Shown piece by piece: positions 35,509-43,558 of a stretch of DNA of 64,000 nucleotides (within the stretch, counting starts at the first letter, position 1; each line of letters starts with the position of its first letter). The notes under the pieces are model-generated. The model saw only the letters and a list, made by a program, of their open reading frames with translations. It was not told the origin of the DNA and searched no databases. A program made the translations under genes and the position numbers. Origin of the DNA: Spirochaetaceae bacterium (GTDB lineage: Bacteria; Spirochaetota; Spirochaetia; DSM-27196; PWMO01); NCBI GenBank assembly GCA_007693325.1, contig REDW01000104.1:1-64000 (forward strand), in the 5' to 3' direction.

Positions 35509-36603
35509 TCAGCGATACGAATCGCGGCCGGCATCCACGCCGTAGACGTACGACTGAATGCGATTAAGATTGGCGCGCGATACTCTGGTGAACATTACGT
35601 GCATGATACCGAAACGACCGGGTACACGGTCGATGCTGCGGACTTTGCCGAAGACCGCCAGCCGGTCGCGGTCTTCGGTTTCAAACTCGATTTTCAACAG
35701 CGTACCACCGGCCAGTGGAGATGCCGAGCGGATGCTGCAGCCGCCGGCCGAGATTTCTTCAACCTGGCCGACGCTGCGGCGATACTTGTTGACCACAGCC
35801 TGTTTCCTGGCTTTGCGTCCGGTACCCACGGTGACAACATCGATCGGCCAGAACATCGCCGGGCGGTCGAATTCGCGACGTGGAAAACGCCGCTTCTGCG
35901 TCTGATCCACCTTGTCGCTGTGTGCCAGTAGCAGGCTGGAACCGCTGCGCGAGCGCGTGATGCCGGCCACCTTGGTCTTGACGCGGAACAGCTTGCCGTC
36001 TTCATCGAGGGTGAACGTCACCATCACCGAGGTGCCGCGATCCAGTAACACATCGCGGCCGCGGTTGTCGTACGGTACCTGGATTGCAAACGTGCTCTTT
36101 GTGTTGGATTTGATCGTGGAGTCGAGCCAGGTCTGGCCATCAGTACTGAGCCGGATCTCGCGGCCCACGTGCAGCTGGCGGGTGGAACTGATCGAACTGC
36201 GGCTGCCCTGCGCCAGCGAAACCCGCTGCTTTACCTGAAATACCAGCGCCTTGCGAGCTTCTTTCTCGGCGTCGCTGATAGAGGATACCTCGATCCGCCG
36301 TACCATCCGACGTACCGCAGTGGTAAGAAATTCCGGATCGCTCAGCAGGCGCATCGGATTCTGCAGGCGCAGCGTTCGTACCATCTCGTAGAGTACCTGC
36401 ACGTGAGCGCGCTCCAGACCCATCCGCCGCGCGGTTCTGCGCAGGCCGTGCACCTGCTTGTGCCCGGATGATCGGCGTCCGCTCAAGACCGAAGCAATCA
36501 CAATAGCAACAACGATTGCGGCAAAAACTGCGATAGCGATCCGGTTGGTGGTAGGGTCCGGCGCGGTGAAAAAGGTAAACGGCGCTGTCTGCAAAAGGAT
36601 CAT
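35509..36603 (-). CDS. Membrane-anchored PilZ-domain protein
   Basis: 364 residues. One N-terminal membrane helix (about 21-40, IAIAVFAAIVVAIVIASVLS), a helical linker, a YcgR-N-like beta domain (about 140-235), then PilZ with the c-di-GMP motif RRFPRRE (238-244) and EEISAGG (282-288), where Glu replaces the usual Asp of DxSxxGG. YcgR-type proteins bind c-di-GMP and slow or steer the flagellar motor; in a spirochaete this could tune periplasmic flagella. It lies in the fliD downstream operon. The HD-GYP enzyme at 55599 is a possible source of control over its ligand. Confidence 0.82.
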   Translation of the reverse strand: MILLQTAPFTFFTAPDPTTNRIAIAVFAAIVVAIVIASVLSGRRSSGHKQVHGLRRTARRMGLERAHVQVLYEMVRTLRLQNPMRLLSDPEFLTTAVRRMVRRIEVSSISDAEKEARKALVFQVKQRVSLAQGSRSSISSTRQLHVGREIRLSTDGQTWLDSTIKSNTKSTFAIQVPYDNRGRDVLLDRGTSVMVTFTLDEDGKLFRVKTKVAGITRSRSGSSLLLAHSDKVDQTQKRRFPRREFDRPAMFWPIDVVTVGTGRKARKQAVVNKYRRSVGQVEEISAGGCSIRSASPLAGGTLLKIEFETEDRDRLAVFGKVRSIDRVPGRFGIMHVMFTRVSRANLNRIQSYVYGVDAGRDSYR

Positions 36604-36606
36604 CGC

Positions 36607-37521
36607 TTACTCCTGAGATTGGGGGCCTTCTGCGGAGGGAATCACCGAGATCAGCTCTTCAACCCTGGGTGCAATCTCGTACTCCAGCAGGTCGCCGATC
36701 AGGACCGAATCCTGTGCATCAAAGGCCTGCACCAGCTCGAGCAGAGTGTTGTTCAGCGCAGCGGTAATTGTACCGAGATCTGCGCTCTGCGCCAGGCGGT
36801 CATGGAAACGCTGGTCCCGGCGCGCCAGGTGCGGCAGAATGCGCAGCAGCTTCTCCACCAGTTCGCTGAATCGCACAACGTTGGCCATAGCTTCCTGGTC
36901 CTTGCCGGTCTGTAGCAGGACAGACACTTCACGTACTTCGTTGAGCATCCCCGAGATCAAGCCGGCAGTCAATGCCGCCTCGCGCGCCGGGTAGCGGATC
37001 TCACTGACCCGCTGTTCGATCAGCGCAATCAGCGCACCCAGCCGCTCGCGCAGCGCCGCCACACCGTCGGGAGGTGATATCATCTGCTCTGCGCTGCCGG
37101 TGACTTCAAATACGCTTTGCAGCGTCGACTCGGGAAGTTCGGGAAAAATCAGCTCGATGTGTTCCTGCAGGTGACGCGCCAGGTCCTCCTGCTGCGCCAC
37201 AAGGCTCTGGATGCCGTGATGATCATTGAACTGCAGCGCGGTATCCCAGGCGCGCAGGAACTGCAGAACCAGTTCCAGATGCTCGAGGATCAGCTGCCAC
37301 TGCGGCTGGGTCTCGACGCGGATTTCGGCTATTGAATCAAGCGCGCGCTGACTCCAGTCCGGAGGCTGGTCCAGCGCGTGCTGTTCCCCGTCAACGGTGA
37401 GCGTTGTGACCGCGCCGCCGTTAGCAACCACCCAGTTGTTGACTGCGGCAACTACGTCTGCCAGTGTGCGTTCGTTTTCCAGGGTTACATCGATCTGCTG
37501 GCCATCTACAAGAATTCGCAA
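36607..37521 (-). CDS. fliD-linked protein of unknown function, TTG start
   Basis: 304 residues. The TTG at 37521 is chosen because AGGGAGGT precedes it by a normal distance; upstream frame extension has no Shine-Dalgarno. The first 70 residues look like a small beta-grasp-type fold (RILVDGQQIDVTLENERTL then VTTLTVDGEQ). The remaining 230 residues are acidic helices rich in Leu and Gln. It follows fliD by 78 bases, the position where fliS and fliT chaperones usually occur, so an export-chaperone role is possible but unproven. Confidence 0.65.
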   Translation of the reverse strand: MRILVDGQQIDVTLENERTLADVVAAVNNWVVANGGAVTTLTVDGEQHALDQPPDWSQRALDSIAEIRVETQPQWQLILEHLELVLQFLRAWDTALQFNDHHGIQSLVAQQEDLARHLQEHIELIFPELPESTLQSVFEVTGSAEQMISPPDGVAALRERLGALIALIEQRVSEIRYPAREAALTAGLISGMLNEVREVSVLLQTGKDQEAMANVVRFSELVEKLLRILPHLARRDQRFHDRLAQSADLGTITAALNNTLLELVQAFDAQDSVLIGDLLEYEIAPRVEELISVIPSAEGPQSQE

Positions 37522-37599
37522 AGGTCTACCTCCCTTACAGTATCGGTCATTCGGCTGAAGAGGCAAACCGGAATTTCAGCGCTTTGCGGCCGGCGGTGA

Positions 37600-39624
37600 T
37601 TAACGTTGCTGTTGTGGCCGCAGGGCGTCGAGCGACTGCTGGTTGTCTTCCAGCATCTGCATTGCGCCTTCCATGCGGCCGAACTCGACGCGCAGCTGCT
37701 GCTCGCGACGGTCCAGCCGGCGGTTGTACGTGTCGATATCGGATTCTGTCCGCTCCACGCGCGCATCCAGGCCCTGCCTGCGCATCGCAAAGACCCCGCC
37801 GGATTGCACGTAGGGATTGAGATTGCGCTCCACCTGGTAGGCTACTCCGGAGTCCACCGCAAAGTCACCGTCGGTGTCGTAGCCAAACAGATCACGCACC
37901 GCCTGCAGGTCGTTGCGGATTGCAGCGTCGAGTTGGTTCTCGTCGATCTCGAGGTAGCCACGCATGCGTGAGGCGTCCATGCTGCCGGAGAAGCCGGAAA
38001 CGTTGGTAGACACACCGATCTGGGCCAACAGGCTCAACTGGGAGCCGGCGCGCGTCTCGTACGGGTTCATAATCAGCGTCTGCATGCGCGAGCGCAGCTG
38101 GTTGAGGGTTGAATCGCCCTGCAGCGCGCCCAGGCGTGCCTGCGCCTGCTCGCGTTCTTCATCGGTGAAGTAGCCGATCTCTTCTATCACTGCCGGATTA
38201 GTGCGGGTGAGGATGTTGATGTCGCGGATCAGCTGATTGTAGTGGCCGGCAAAGCGGATTATGCTGTCTTTGATTGTCTCACGATCGGGTTCAACCGCCA
38301 GTGAGACCGGTTGAGTGCTGGCCTGGTGCAGGTTGAGCGTGGTGCCGGCAATGACGTCATCGATGGTGTTGCTGTCGCGCACGATCTCAACCCCGTCAAC
38401 CAGAATAATGCTGTCAGAGGCTACTTCAACCGCGTTCAGCGGCTCAAAATCATCGCGGGCGTCGGGATCAAAGACGCGTACGTTGCGAATTTCCAGGTCA
38501 CGGTGGCTGTTGCGATTGCGGATGCCTAACGCGTCGATCTGATCAACATAATCCGACAGCGGAATACGCACGGTCTGGAACTCCGCAGTATCACGCAGCT
38601 CGGGCAGCGGCACCGACGCAGTTCCTTCGCGGGCAAACAGAAAACGCATATCATCGACGATCTGCGGCGGCTCGGGCTCCTCCAGGTCCGGTAGTAACGC
38701 CCGCGAGCGAGCACCTTCAACAGTGATGTCCTGCAGCGATGCGTCGGGACCTTCGGGAACCTGCGGTCCCGGCGGGGGTGGGGCGGGCTCGAGAGCTTCG
38801 GGGCTGCGGTCGGTGACCCGTACCTCAAACTCCAGCATGACGTTGCCGTGAACTTCAAACGCGGGCCGTACCGGAAGCGAGAGCTCACCGCCGGGGCGTA
38901 CCGTGAGGGTGCCTTCGGATACCTGGACCGCCTGCCGATCCAGCGGCTGAGTCCAGCGCGTCAGAGTCTGATCGCTGATGGCAACAGCGCGCTGGGCGTC
39001 CCGGCCGGGCTCGATAATGCCGGCTGAGAGTGCGAAGTCGGCGGCGTCATCGGTGAAAGAGAGACGCTGCTCGGCGCCGGTGCGTTGTGCTTCAAAGGTG
39101 ATCACCGAGGTGTCGCGGGTGTTGTCCACCACGCGCGAGCGCACCAGTTCGCCGGCGTTGCGATTTACCGCATCGGAAAACTCGCGCAGCGAACCACCGC
39201 GAAAATTAAACGTTATCTCGTCTTCACCGACGCGAAATCCGTAGCTACCCGCCTCGACGTCGGTTTCGCGGTCCAGGCTGCGTGAAAGGAAGTGATCGCG
39301 CCCGGCAAGTTGACGTACCTCTATCCGGCTGGTCATCTCCTGGGACTGTCGGGTAGCCTCAGCGGTCAGTACCGCGTCATTTGAGGATCTGGCGATGCGT
39401 GAGTTAAATGGACTCTGGAAGCCGTACAAGGCGCGTGCGCTATCGCGCAGCTCGGCGGTAGCACGACTGACATCATTCCAGATGACACGTTGGTCCTGGA
39501 AGCGCTCAACACGCTCCTCCATGCGAGTAACCGGGATGCGTTCGACCTTCATCAGGTCGTCTATCATCTCGCGGGTGTTGAACCGGCCTCCACCGGAGAT
39601 GCCGGGAATGCTGATATCAGACAA
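37600..39624 (-). CDS. fliD: Flagellar filament cap protein FliD
   Basis: 674 residues, in the upper range for FliD. The N-terminus MSDISIPGISGGGRFNTREM followed by IDDLMKVERIP and the C-terminal coiled coil (RVERTESDIDTYNRRLDRRE) are diagnostic; the middle has large inserted beta domains, including a Pro-rich linker around residue 285 (EPAPPPPGPQ). FliD caps the growing filament and folds flagellin. It begins with TTG, four bases after GAGAGGA. flaG is 21 bases upstream. Confidence 0.9.
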   Translation of the reverse strand: MSDISIPGISGGGRFNTREMIDDLMKVERIPVTRMEERVERFQDQRVIWNDVSRATAELRDSARALYGFQSPFNSRIARSSNDAVLTAEATRQSQEMTSRIEVRQLAGRDHFLSRSLDRETDVEAGSYGFRVGEDEITFNFRGGSLREFSDAVNRNAGELVRSRVVDNTRDTSVITFEAQRTGAEQRLSFTDDAADFALSAGIIEPGRDAQRAVAISDQTLTRWTQPLDRQAVQVSEGTLTVRPGGELSLPVRPAFEVHGNVMLEFEVRVTDRSPEALEPAPPPPGPQVPEGPDASLQDITVEGARSRALLPDLEEPEPPQIVDDMRFLFAREGTASVPLPELRDTAEFQTVRIPLSDYVDQIDALGIRNRNSHRDLEIRNVRVFDPDARDDFEPLNAVEVASDSIILVDGVEIVRDSNTIDDVIAGTTLNLHQASTQPVSLAVEPDRETIKDSIIRFAGHYNQLIRDINILTRTNPAVIEEIGYFTDEEREQAQARLGALQGDSTLNQLRSRMQTLIMNPYETRAGSQLSLLAQIGVSTNVSGFSGSMDASRMRGYLEIDENQLDAAIRNDLQAVRDLFGYDTDGDFAVDSGVAYQVERNLNPYVQSGGVFAMRRQGLDARVERTESDIDTYNRRLDRREQQLRVEFGRMEGAMQMLEDNQQSLDALRPQQQR

Positions 39625-39645
39625 GGCGTCCTCTCCCTCGAGGCG

Positions 39646-40002
39646 CTATATCTGTTCGTCTACAAACAGCCCTATCGCCTCGCGGATGCGTGAATGTACC
39701 CGCTGCAGTTCAGCAGGCGGGATCTCCTTAATCACTCTATCGGTTGTTTTGTCGATGACTTTCACGACCACCTGATCAAGATCCCGATTTACCGTGAATT
39801 GCAGTCTCCGATCAAAGATCTGCGAGACAACCTCGAGCTCTGCCACTACGGTAGTGAGTTCCGCTGGCTGGTTTGACGCGGCCGCTGCCTGATTAACCGA
39901 CGTAGGGGCGCTGTTCACCGCCCGGGTCAACGCCCGCCGCGGCATCACAAAGTCTTCGGCCTTGTGGACTTCCCCAAGAACCTTGTTGACCTCCATGGAC
40001 AT
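39646..40002 (-). CDS. flaG: FlaG-family protein
   Basis: 118 residues from ATG 40002, six bases after a GGAGGT Shine-Dalgarno; the longer open frame upstream is ignored. The C-terminal half has the FlaG pattern: LQFTVNRDLDQVVVKVIDKT, then DRVIKEIPPAELQRVHSRI. FlaG proteins influence filament length and are usually next to fliD, as here. The N-terminal half is a low-complexity Ala/Thr/Asn linker. Confidence 0.88.
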   Translation of the reverse strand: MSMEVNKVLGEVHKAEDFVMPRRALTRAVNSAPTSVNQAAAASNQPAELTTVVAELEVVSQIFDRRLQFTVNRDLDQVVVKVIDKTTDRVIKEIPPAELQRVHSRIREAIGLFVDEQI

Positions 40003-40026
40003 ATTCTTACCTCCGTGTAAGAAGAG

Positions 40027-40056
40027 GGTGACCGGGAGCGCGCTTCCCTGGTCACC
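40027..40056 (-). terminator. Hairpin between flaB and flaG, possible terminator
   Basis: GGTGACC pairs with GGTCACC (7 bp, 40027-40033 with 40050-40056), continued by an inner GGGA/TCCC stem across a one-base bulge, followed on the minus strand by CTCTTCTTAC. The weak T-tract suggests a partial terminator or a stability element that sets flaB mRNA above flaG-fliD mRNA. Confidence 0.5.
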
Positions 40057-40117
40057 GCCCAAGAATTCAGTTTGCAGGAAAGATGACGTCCAGAAATCTC
40101 TCCCGCTGTCAACGTGG

Positions 40118-40981
40118 TTAGCCGAGCAACTGCAGTACAGCCTGGGGCTGCACGTTGGCCTGCGCCAGCATTGCCGTGTTCGACTGAACCAGAATCTGGT
40201 TGCGCACAAAGTTCACGACCTCGGACGCCATATCGACATCGCGGATCAGTGATTCTGCGGCCTGCAGGTTTTCCGAAGCGATTGCAACGCCTTCGCGCGC
40301 CAGTTCGAAACGGTTCTGATACGCTCCCAGGTCCGCCCGTTGGCGGGAAACCTGTGTCAGCGCAGAATCGACAATTCCGATTGCCTGGTTTGCCACATCC
40401 GGCGTGGAAATCGACAGAGTGCCTTCGGCACCTTGTGCACCCATCAGCCCGAGCGCCTGAGCCGTCATGGTTCCGACATAAGCAACCTCCGACTGGTCCA
40501 TGTTGGCCCCAATCTGGAAGGTGATGCCGGCTGCTCCGTTGGCCACTTCAGCGTCACGTGCGAACGCCCCGGTCAGCATGTTCATGTTATTGAACTGTGC
40601 GTGTGAGGCAATTCGGTTGACCTCGGCTACGAGCTGGGAAACCTCGACCTGGATCTGCATGCGGTCTTCGGCGGTATAGATACCGTGCGCCGACTGTACC
40701 GCGAGTTCTCGTATGCGGTGCAGAATGTCCTGGGTTTCCTGCAGATACCCTTCAGTCGTCTGAATGAACGAGACGGCGTTCTGGATATTGCGCTCGGCCT
40801 GGTTGAGGCCGCGAATCTGACTGCGCATCTTCTCGGAAACTGCGAGGCCTGAGGCGTCGTCTCCTGCACGGTTGATTCTCATTCCCGACGAGAGTTTTTC
40901 GATGTTCGATTGAACCGCTCCGCCGCGAAAATTGAGCGTCCGTGAGGCAAACGCAGCACTCGTGTTGTGGTTAATAATCAT
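40118..40981 (-). CDS. flaB: Periplasmic flagellar core flagellin FlaB (copy 1)
   Basis: 287 residues, the normal FlaB length, with no variable D2/D3 domains, as in spirochaete core filament proteins. [20 protein letters not shown] opens the N-terminal D0/D1 region ([20 protein letters not shown] follows) and [20 protein letters not shown] the C-terminal one. There is no signal peptide; export is by the flagellar type III route. It is about 75% identical by eye to the second copy. A perfect AAGGAGG Shine-Dalgarno lies 4-6 bases before the ATG, and the leader carries a GGA-loop hairpin, so repression by CsrA is likely. Confidence 0.96.
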   Translation of the reverse strand: MIINHNTSAAFASRTLNFRGGAVQSNIEKLSSGMRINRAGDDASGLAVSEKMRSQIRGLNQAERNIQNAVSFIQTTEGYLQETQDILHRIRELAVQSAHGIYTAEDRMQIQVEVSQLVAEVNRIASHAQFNNMNMLTGAFARDAEVANGAAGITFQIGANMDQSEVAYVGTMTAQALGLMGAQGAEGTLSISTPDVANQAIGIVDSALTQVSRQRADLGAYQNRFELAREGVAIASENLQAAESLIRDVDMASEVVNFVRNQILVQSNTAMLAQANVQPQAVLQLLG

Positions 40982-40985
40982 AGGC

Positions 40986-41028
40986 CCTCCTTGCGTGTTC
41001 TATTCCCGGGGCCTTCCGTGGCCCCCGG
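40986..41028 (-). promoter_or_regulatory. Candidate CsrA-binding leader of flaB copy 1
   Basis: A hairpin with a 6-bp GGGGCC/GGCCCC stem (41020-41025 with 41008-41013), extended by two G-C pairs after a mismatch, displays the hexaloop ACGGAA (41014-41019 on the minus strand), matching the A-N-GGA loop favoured by CsrA. Twelve bases downstream is the Shine-Dalgarno AAGGAGG (40992-40986), a second GGA. This is the two-site architecture known from hag leaders controlled by CsrA and FliW. Confidence 0.7.
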
Positions 41029-41235
41029 TCCCGGTCAAGGGCGCAGTGCAGCGGCCGGTGAGCGCGCCACCCGCCACTGGTACACCATCAACAGAGAGGC
41101 TTTCCCGGCATGCGTCATGTCGGGCGGCCCCACTGCTGCTGACCAGTTTTGATCAGCAAGGAGGTTGAATGTCAAAGAACAGAGTGACGGTGAGGCAACC
41201 GCAGTAGCCACCCCACCATCATCAATAATAGCGCG
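41029..41235. other. Intergenic region between the two flaB genes
   Basis: No gene is seen. On the minus strand there is a TTGACA at 41174-41169 without a convincing -10 box, a 7-bp hairpin (GCTGATC/GGTCAGC, 41148-41167), and just after the flaB copy 2 stop a 12-base palindrome (ATAGCGCGCTAT) followed by TATTG that may be a weak terminator. No sigma-28 promoter was found for copy 1, so it may rely on read-through from copy 2. Confidence 0.4.
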
Positions 41236-42093
41236 CTATCCGAGCAATTGCAAGACTGTCTGAGTCTGCATATTTGCCTGGGCCAGCATAGCGGTTCCCG
41301 ACTGCACCAGGATCTGGTTGCGCACAAAGTCCACGACTTCGGCGGCCATGTCCACGTCGCGAATCAGCGACTCGGCGGCCTGCAGGTTCTCTGCAGCGAT
41401 GTCGATGCCTTCAACCGCCAGCTCCATGCGGTTCTGGTACGCGCCGAGGTCTGCGCGCTGCTGGTTGACGCGCATCAGAGCGCCATCTACTACCCCTATC
41501 ACCTGGTTGGCGAGTTCGGGGGTCTCCAGTGTGATAATCTCCTGCGCAGCGTCACGGATGCCCAGCGACTGTGCGGTCATGGTGCCGATGTAGACTCGCA
41601 TGTTCTGGTCCATGTTGGCGCCGATGTGGAAGTACATGCTGGCGGTGACCACGTTTTCGCCGGTGTCGCGTGCAAAGCGACCGGTCAGCATGTTCATGTT
41701 GTTGAACTGAGCGTGAGACGCAATCCGGTCTACCTCTGCTACCAGCTGCGAAATCTCGACCTGGATCTGCATGCGGTCCTCGGACGAGTAGATGCCGTTG
41801 GCAGCCTGTACCGAGAGTTCGCGGATGCGTTGCAGGATGTCCTGGGTCTCTTGCAGGTAGCCTTCAGTAGCCTGGATGAACGAAATGCCGTTGGACGCGT
41901 TGCGCGAGGCCTGGTTGAGTCCGCGAATCTGCGAGCGCATCTTCTCGGATACGGCCAAGCCGGATGCATCGTCGCCGGCGCGGTTGATACGCATGCCTGA
42001 CGACAGTTTCTCGATGTTCCCCTGAACCCGTCGGTCTACCAGACCGGTGGTTCGCTGCGCAAACATTGCGCTCATGTTGTGATTGATAATCAT
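41236..42093 (-). CDS. flaB: Periplasmic flagellar core flagellin FlaB (copy 2)
   Basis: 285 residues, same architecture as copy 1: [20 protein letters not shown] at the start, [20 protein letters not shown], and [20 protein letters not shown] near the end, closing with LLG. Copies differ mainly in the central 170-210 region, which faces the filament surface. Spirochaetes commonly have two or three flaB genes. It has a sigma-28 promoter about 260 bases upstream and a long structured leader with a CsrA-type hairpin. Confidence 0.96.
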   Translation of the reverse strand: MIINHNMSAMFAQRTTGLVDRRVQGNIEKLSSGMRINRAGDDASGLAVSEKMRSQIRGLNQASRNASNGISFIQATEGYLQETQDILQRIRELSVQAANGIYSSEDRMQIQVEISQLVAEVDRIASHAQFNNMNMLTGRFARDTGENVVTASMYFHIGANMDQNMRVYIGTMTAQSLGIRDAAQEIITLETPELANQVIGVVDGALMRVNQQRADLGAYQNRMELAVEGIDIAAENLQAAESLIRDVDMAAEVVDFVRNQILVQSGTAMLAQANMQTQTVLQLLG

Positions 42094-42102
42094 GTGGTTT
42101 TT

Positions 42103-42138
42103 CCTCCGTGAAAAATTCGCCTCGACTCCCTGTCGAGG
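42103..42138 (-). promoter_or_regulatory. Candidate CsrA-binding leader of flaB copy 2
   Basis: CCTCGAC and GTCGAGG form a perfect 7-bp stem (42120-42126 with 42132-42138) with loop AGGGA on the mRNA strand; with flanking bases it reads ACAGGGAGT, a close match to the CsrA consensus ACANGGANGT. Eleven bases downstream is the Shine-Dalgarno GGAGG (42107-42103). Spacing and layout equal those of the other flaB leader although the sequences differ. Confidence 0.75.
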
Positions 42139-42355
42139 AGGGTGGTCTCAGGCCGTTATGCCTGAAACACGGTAAGAGAGCTGTCTGTTCTTCTTTACCA
42201 CCTCCTTTGGCTGCCGGTTTGTGGTGTGAGCCGGCCCGGATGATCCGCTGCAGGTTTTCCAAGATGGCACTCAAGGATTGTTGCGCGCTACCGATGATAT
42301 AGATAGCGCGAAGTCCCTGCCGGCTCGGATCACCCGGTTTGCGCCGGACTCCTCC
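42136..42355 (-). other. Long structured 5' leader of flaB copy 2
   Basis: About 220 nt between the predicted start and the CsrA hairpin without a convincing gene. It holds a perfect Shine-Dalgarno-like AAAGGAGGTGGT (42208-42197) with no start codon at the right distance, a 6-bp hairpin (TCAGGC/GCCTGA, 42148-42165), and an 11-nt stretch (42146-42136) complementary to the Shine-Dalgarno-like element apart from one bulged base. The complementary stretch overlaps one arm of the CsrA hairpin by three bases, so alternative folds are possible. Confidence 0.45.
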
Positions 42356-42362
42356 GTGTTGT

Positions 42363-42389
42363 TTATCGACACGTCTCCCCCTAATCTTA
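42363..42389 (-). promoter_or_regulatory. Sigma-28 (FliA) promoter of flaB copy 2
   Basis: Minus strand: TAAGATTA (42389-42382), exactly 11 bases, GTCGATAA (42370-42363). The -10 matches the consensus GCCGATAA at 7 of 8. The expected start is near 42355. Confidence 0.7.
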
Positions 42390-42454
42390 ACCCAAAACCG
42401 CCCGAATTGCCCGTTTTGCGGCACTTTTTTTGGCAGCGCTGTGCAGCCAACCGC

Positions 42455-43558
42455 TCAGGTGTCGAGCATTTGCAGGTAGTTCAACGCGATGGGGTCTTCA
42501 GGTTCGTACTCAAGCACGGTGCGGAAAAATGCGGTTGCTTCGCCGGGGCGGCCTTCCTTGAGCGCCAGCACACCCATGTTTGAGATGATCTTGGCGTTCT
42601 CGGGATCGATCTGCAGTGCGCGTTCGAGGTCGCGGCGGCTTTCGTCAAACTCGCCGAGCTCCATACGGCAGATTGCCAACTCGTTGAGCGTGTCCGGCTC
42701 GGTGGACCCGGTTTCGATTGCAGTCAAAAAGGCATCTTTGCCCTCGGCGTATTTTTCCAGCCGCCGGTAGGCCCAACCCAGCAGAAACCAGGCGTTCCAG
42801 ACGTCGCGGCGCTTCTCAAGAAACGCGTGGATGCGTTCGATTGCCTGCTGCTCTTTGCCCAGACGGATGAAATCGTAGGCCTCCTTGAACAGTGTATCGA
42901 GCAGATCCTGCGAGTCGATCTCGCTGATGACGCGTTCGGCTTCGCTGCGTTTATCGGCTTCAGGCGGATCGGACTGCAGAAACGCTTCAAACGCTGAGCG
43001 CGCACGCTGGTAATTGCGCTGCTTGAGGAAGAAGTAGCCGGCGTTGAGGTAGACCTCCGGCAGCACGCTGTCGGCTGACAGCAGTTCTTTGTAGATCTCA
43101 AACGCGCGTTCGTTGTGGTAGGTTGCCAGCTGCGGCTTGTCCAGTTTCTCGTATGCGTCAGCACGCTGCTCGGCCAGCAGCGCAAGGTTCAAGCGCGGGC
43201 GGCTGTCCTGGGGCAGCAGCCCGGCGAGGGCACGAAAGATCTCCTCGGCAATTTCAAAATCCTTGTTGCGCGCCTTGAGAACGCCGGTTTCAGAAAGTTC
43301 GTCTACGATTGTCGGCCGCGCCGCCAGTACAAATCTGCGGTAGTAGCCGATGTGCTCGTGGTCCTGGCGGTAGGCCAGAATTTTCAGCATGGCAGCTACT
43401 ATCTGTTCCCAGCTGAGCTCATCCATGCTCCAGTTGGCGGTAGTTTCAACCGGCAGCGGAATCTGCGGATCCAGCTCGACTTCGCCGAGGCTGCGCGTGA
43501 GGTGCAGCGGGACGGTGATATAGACAATATTCTTCAGAGGGTCACTCGGCTGCGGCAT
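42455..43558 (-). CDS. TPR-repeat protein
   Basis: 367 residues, no signal peptide. The N-terminal 90 residues are not repeat-like (NIVYITVPLHLTRSLGEVEL). From about 95 there are some seven tetratricopeptide units, for example AWFLLGWAYRRLEKYAEGKD and LNELAICRMELGEFDESRRD. Such arrays bind partner proteins. It overlaps the upstream PilZ gene by 17 nt and so is coupled to it. A role in motility or c-di-GMP output is suggested only by context. Confidence 0.8.
   Translation of the reverse strand: MPQPSDPLKNIVYITVPLHLTRSLGEVELDPQIPLPVETTANWSMDELSWEQIVAAMLKILAYRQDHEHIGYYRRFVLAARPTIVDELSETGVLKARNKDFEIAEEIFRALAGLLPQDSRPRLNLALLAEQRADAYEKLDKPQLATYHNERAFEIYKELLSADSVLPEVYLNAGYFFLKQRNYQRARSAFEAFLQSDPPEADKRSEAERVISEIDSQDLLDTLFKEAYDFIRLGKEQQAIERIHAFLEKRRDVWNAWFLLGWAYRRLEKYAEGKDAFLTAIETGSTEPDTLNELAICRMELGEFDESRRDLERALQIDPENAKIISNMGVLALKEGRPGEATAFFRTVLEYEPEDPIALNYLQMLDT

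Noticed and set aside
41169..41174. TTGACA as a flaB copy 1 promoter
   Set aside because: No -10 hexamer at 16-18 nt; only TCAAAA is found.
41864..42424. 186-codon minus frame across the flaB leader
   Set aside because: Runs into flaB in another frame and has a basic, low-information composition; the leader features explain the region better.
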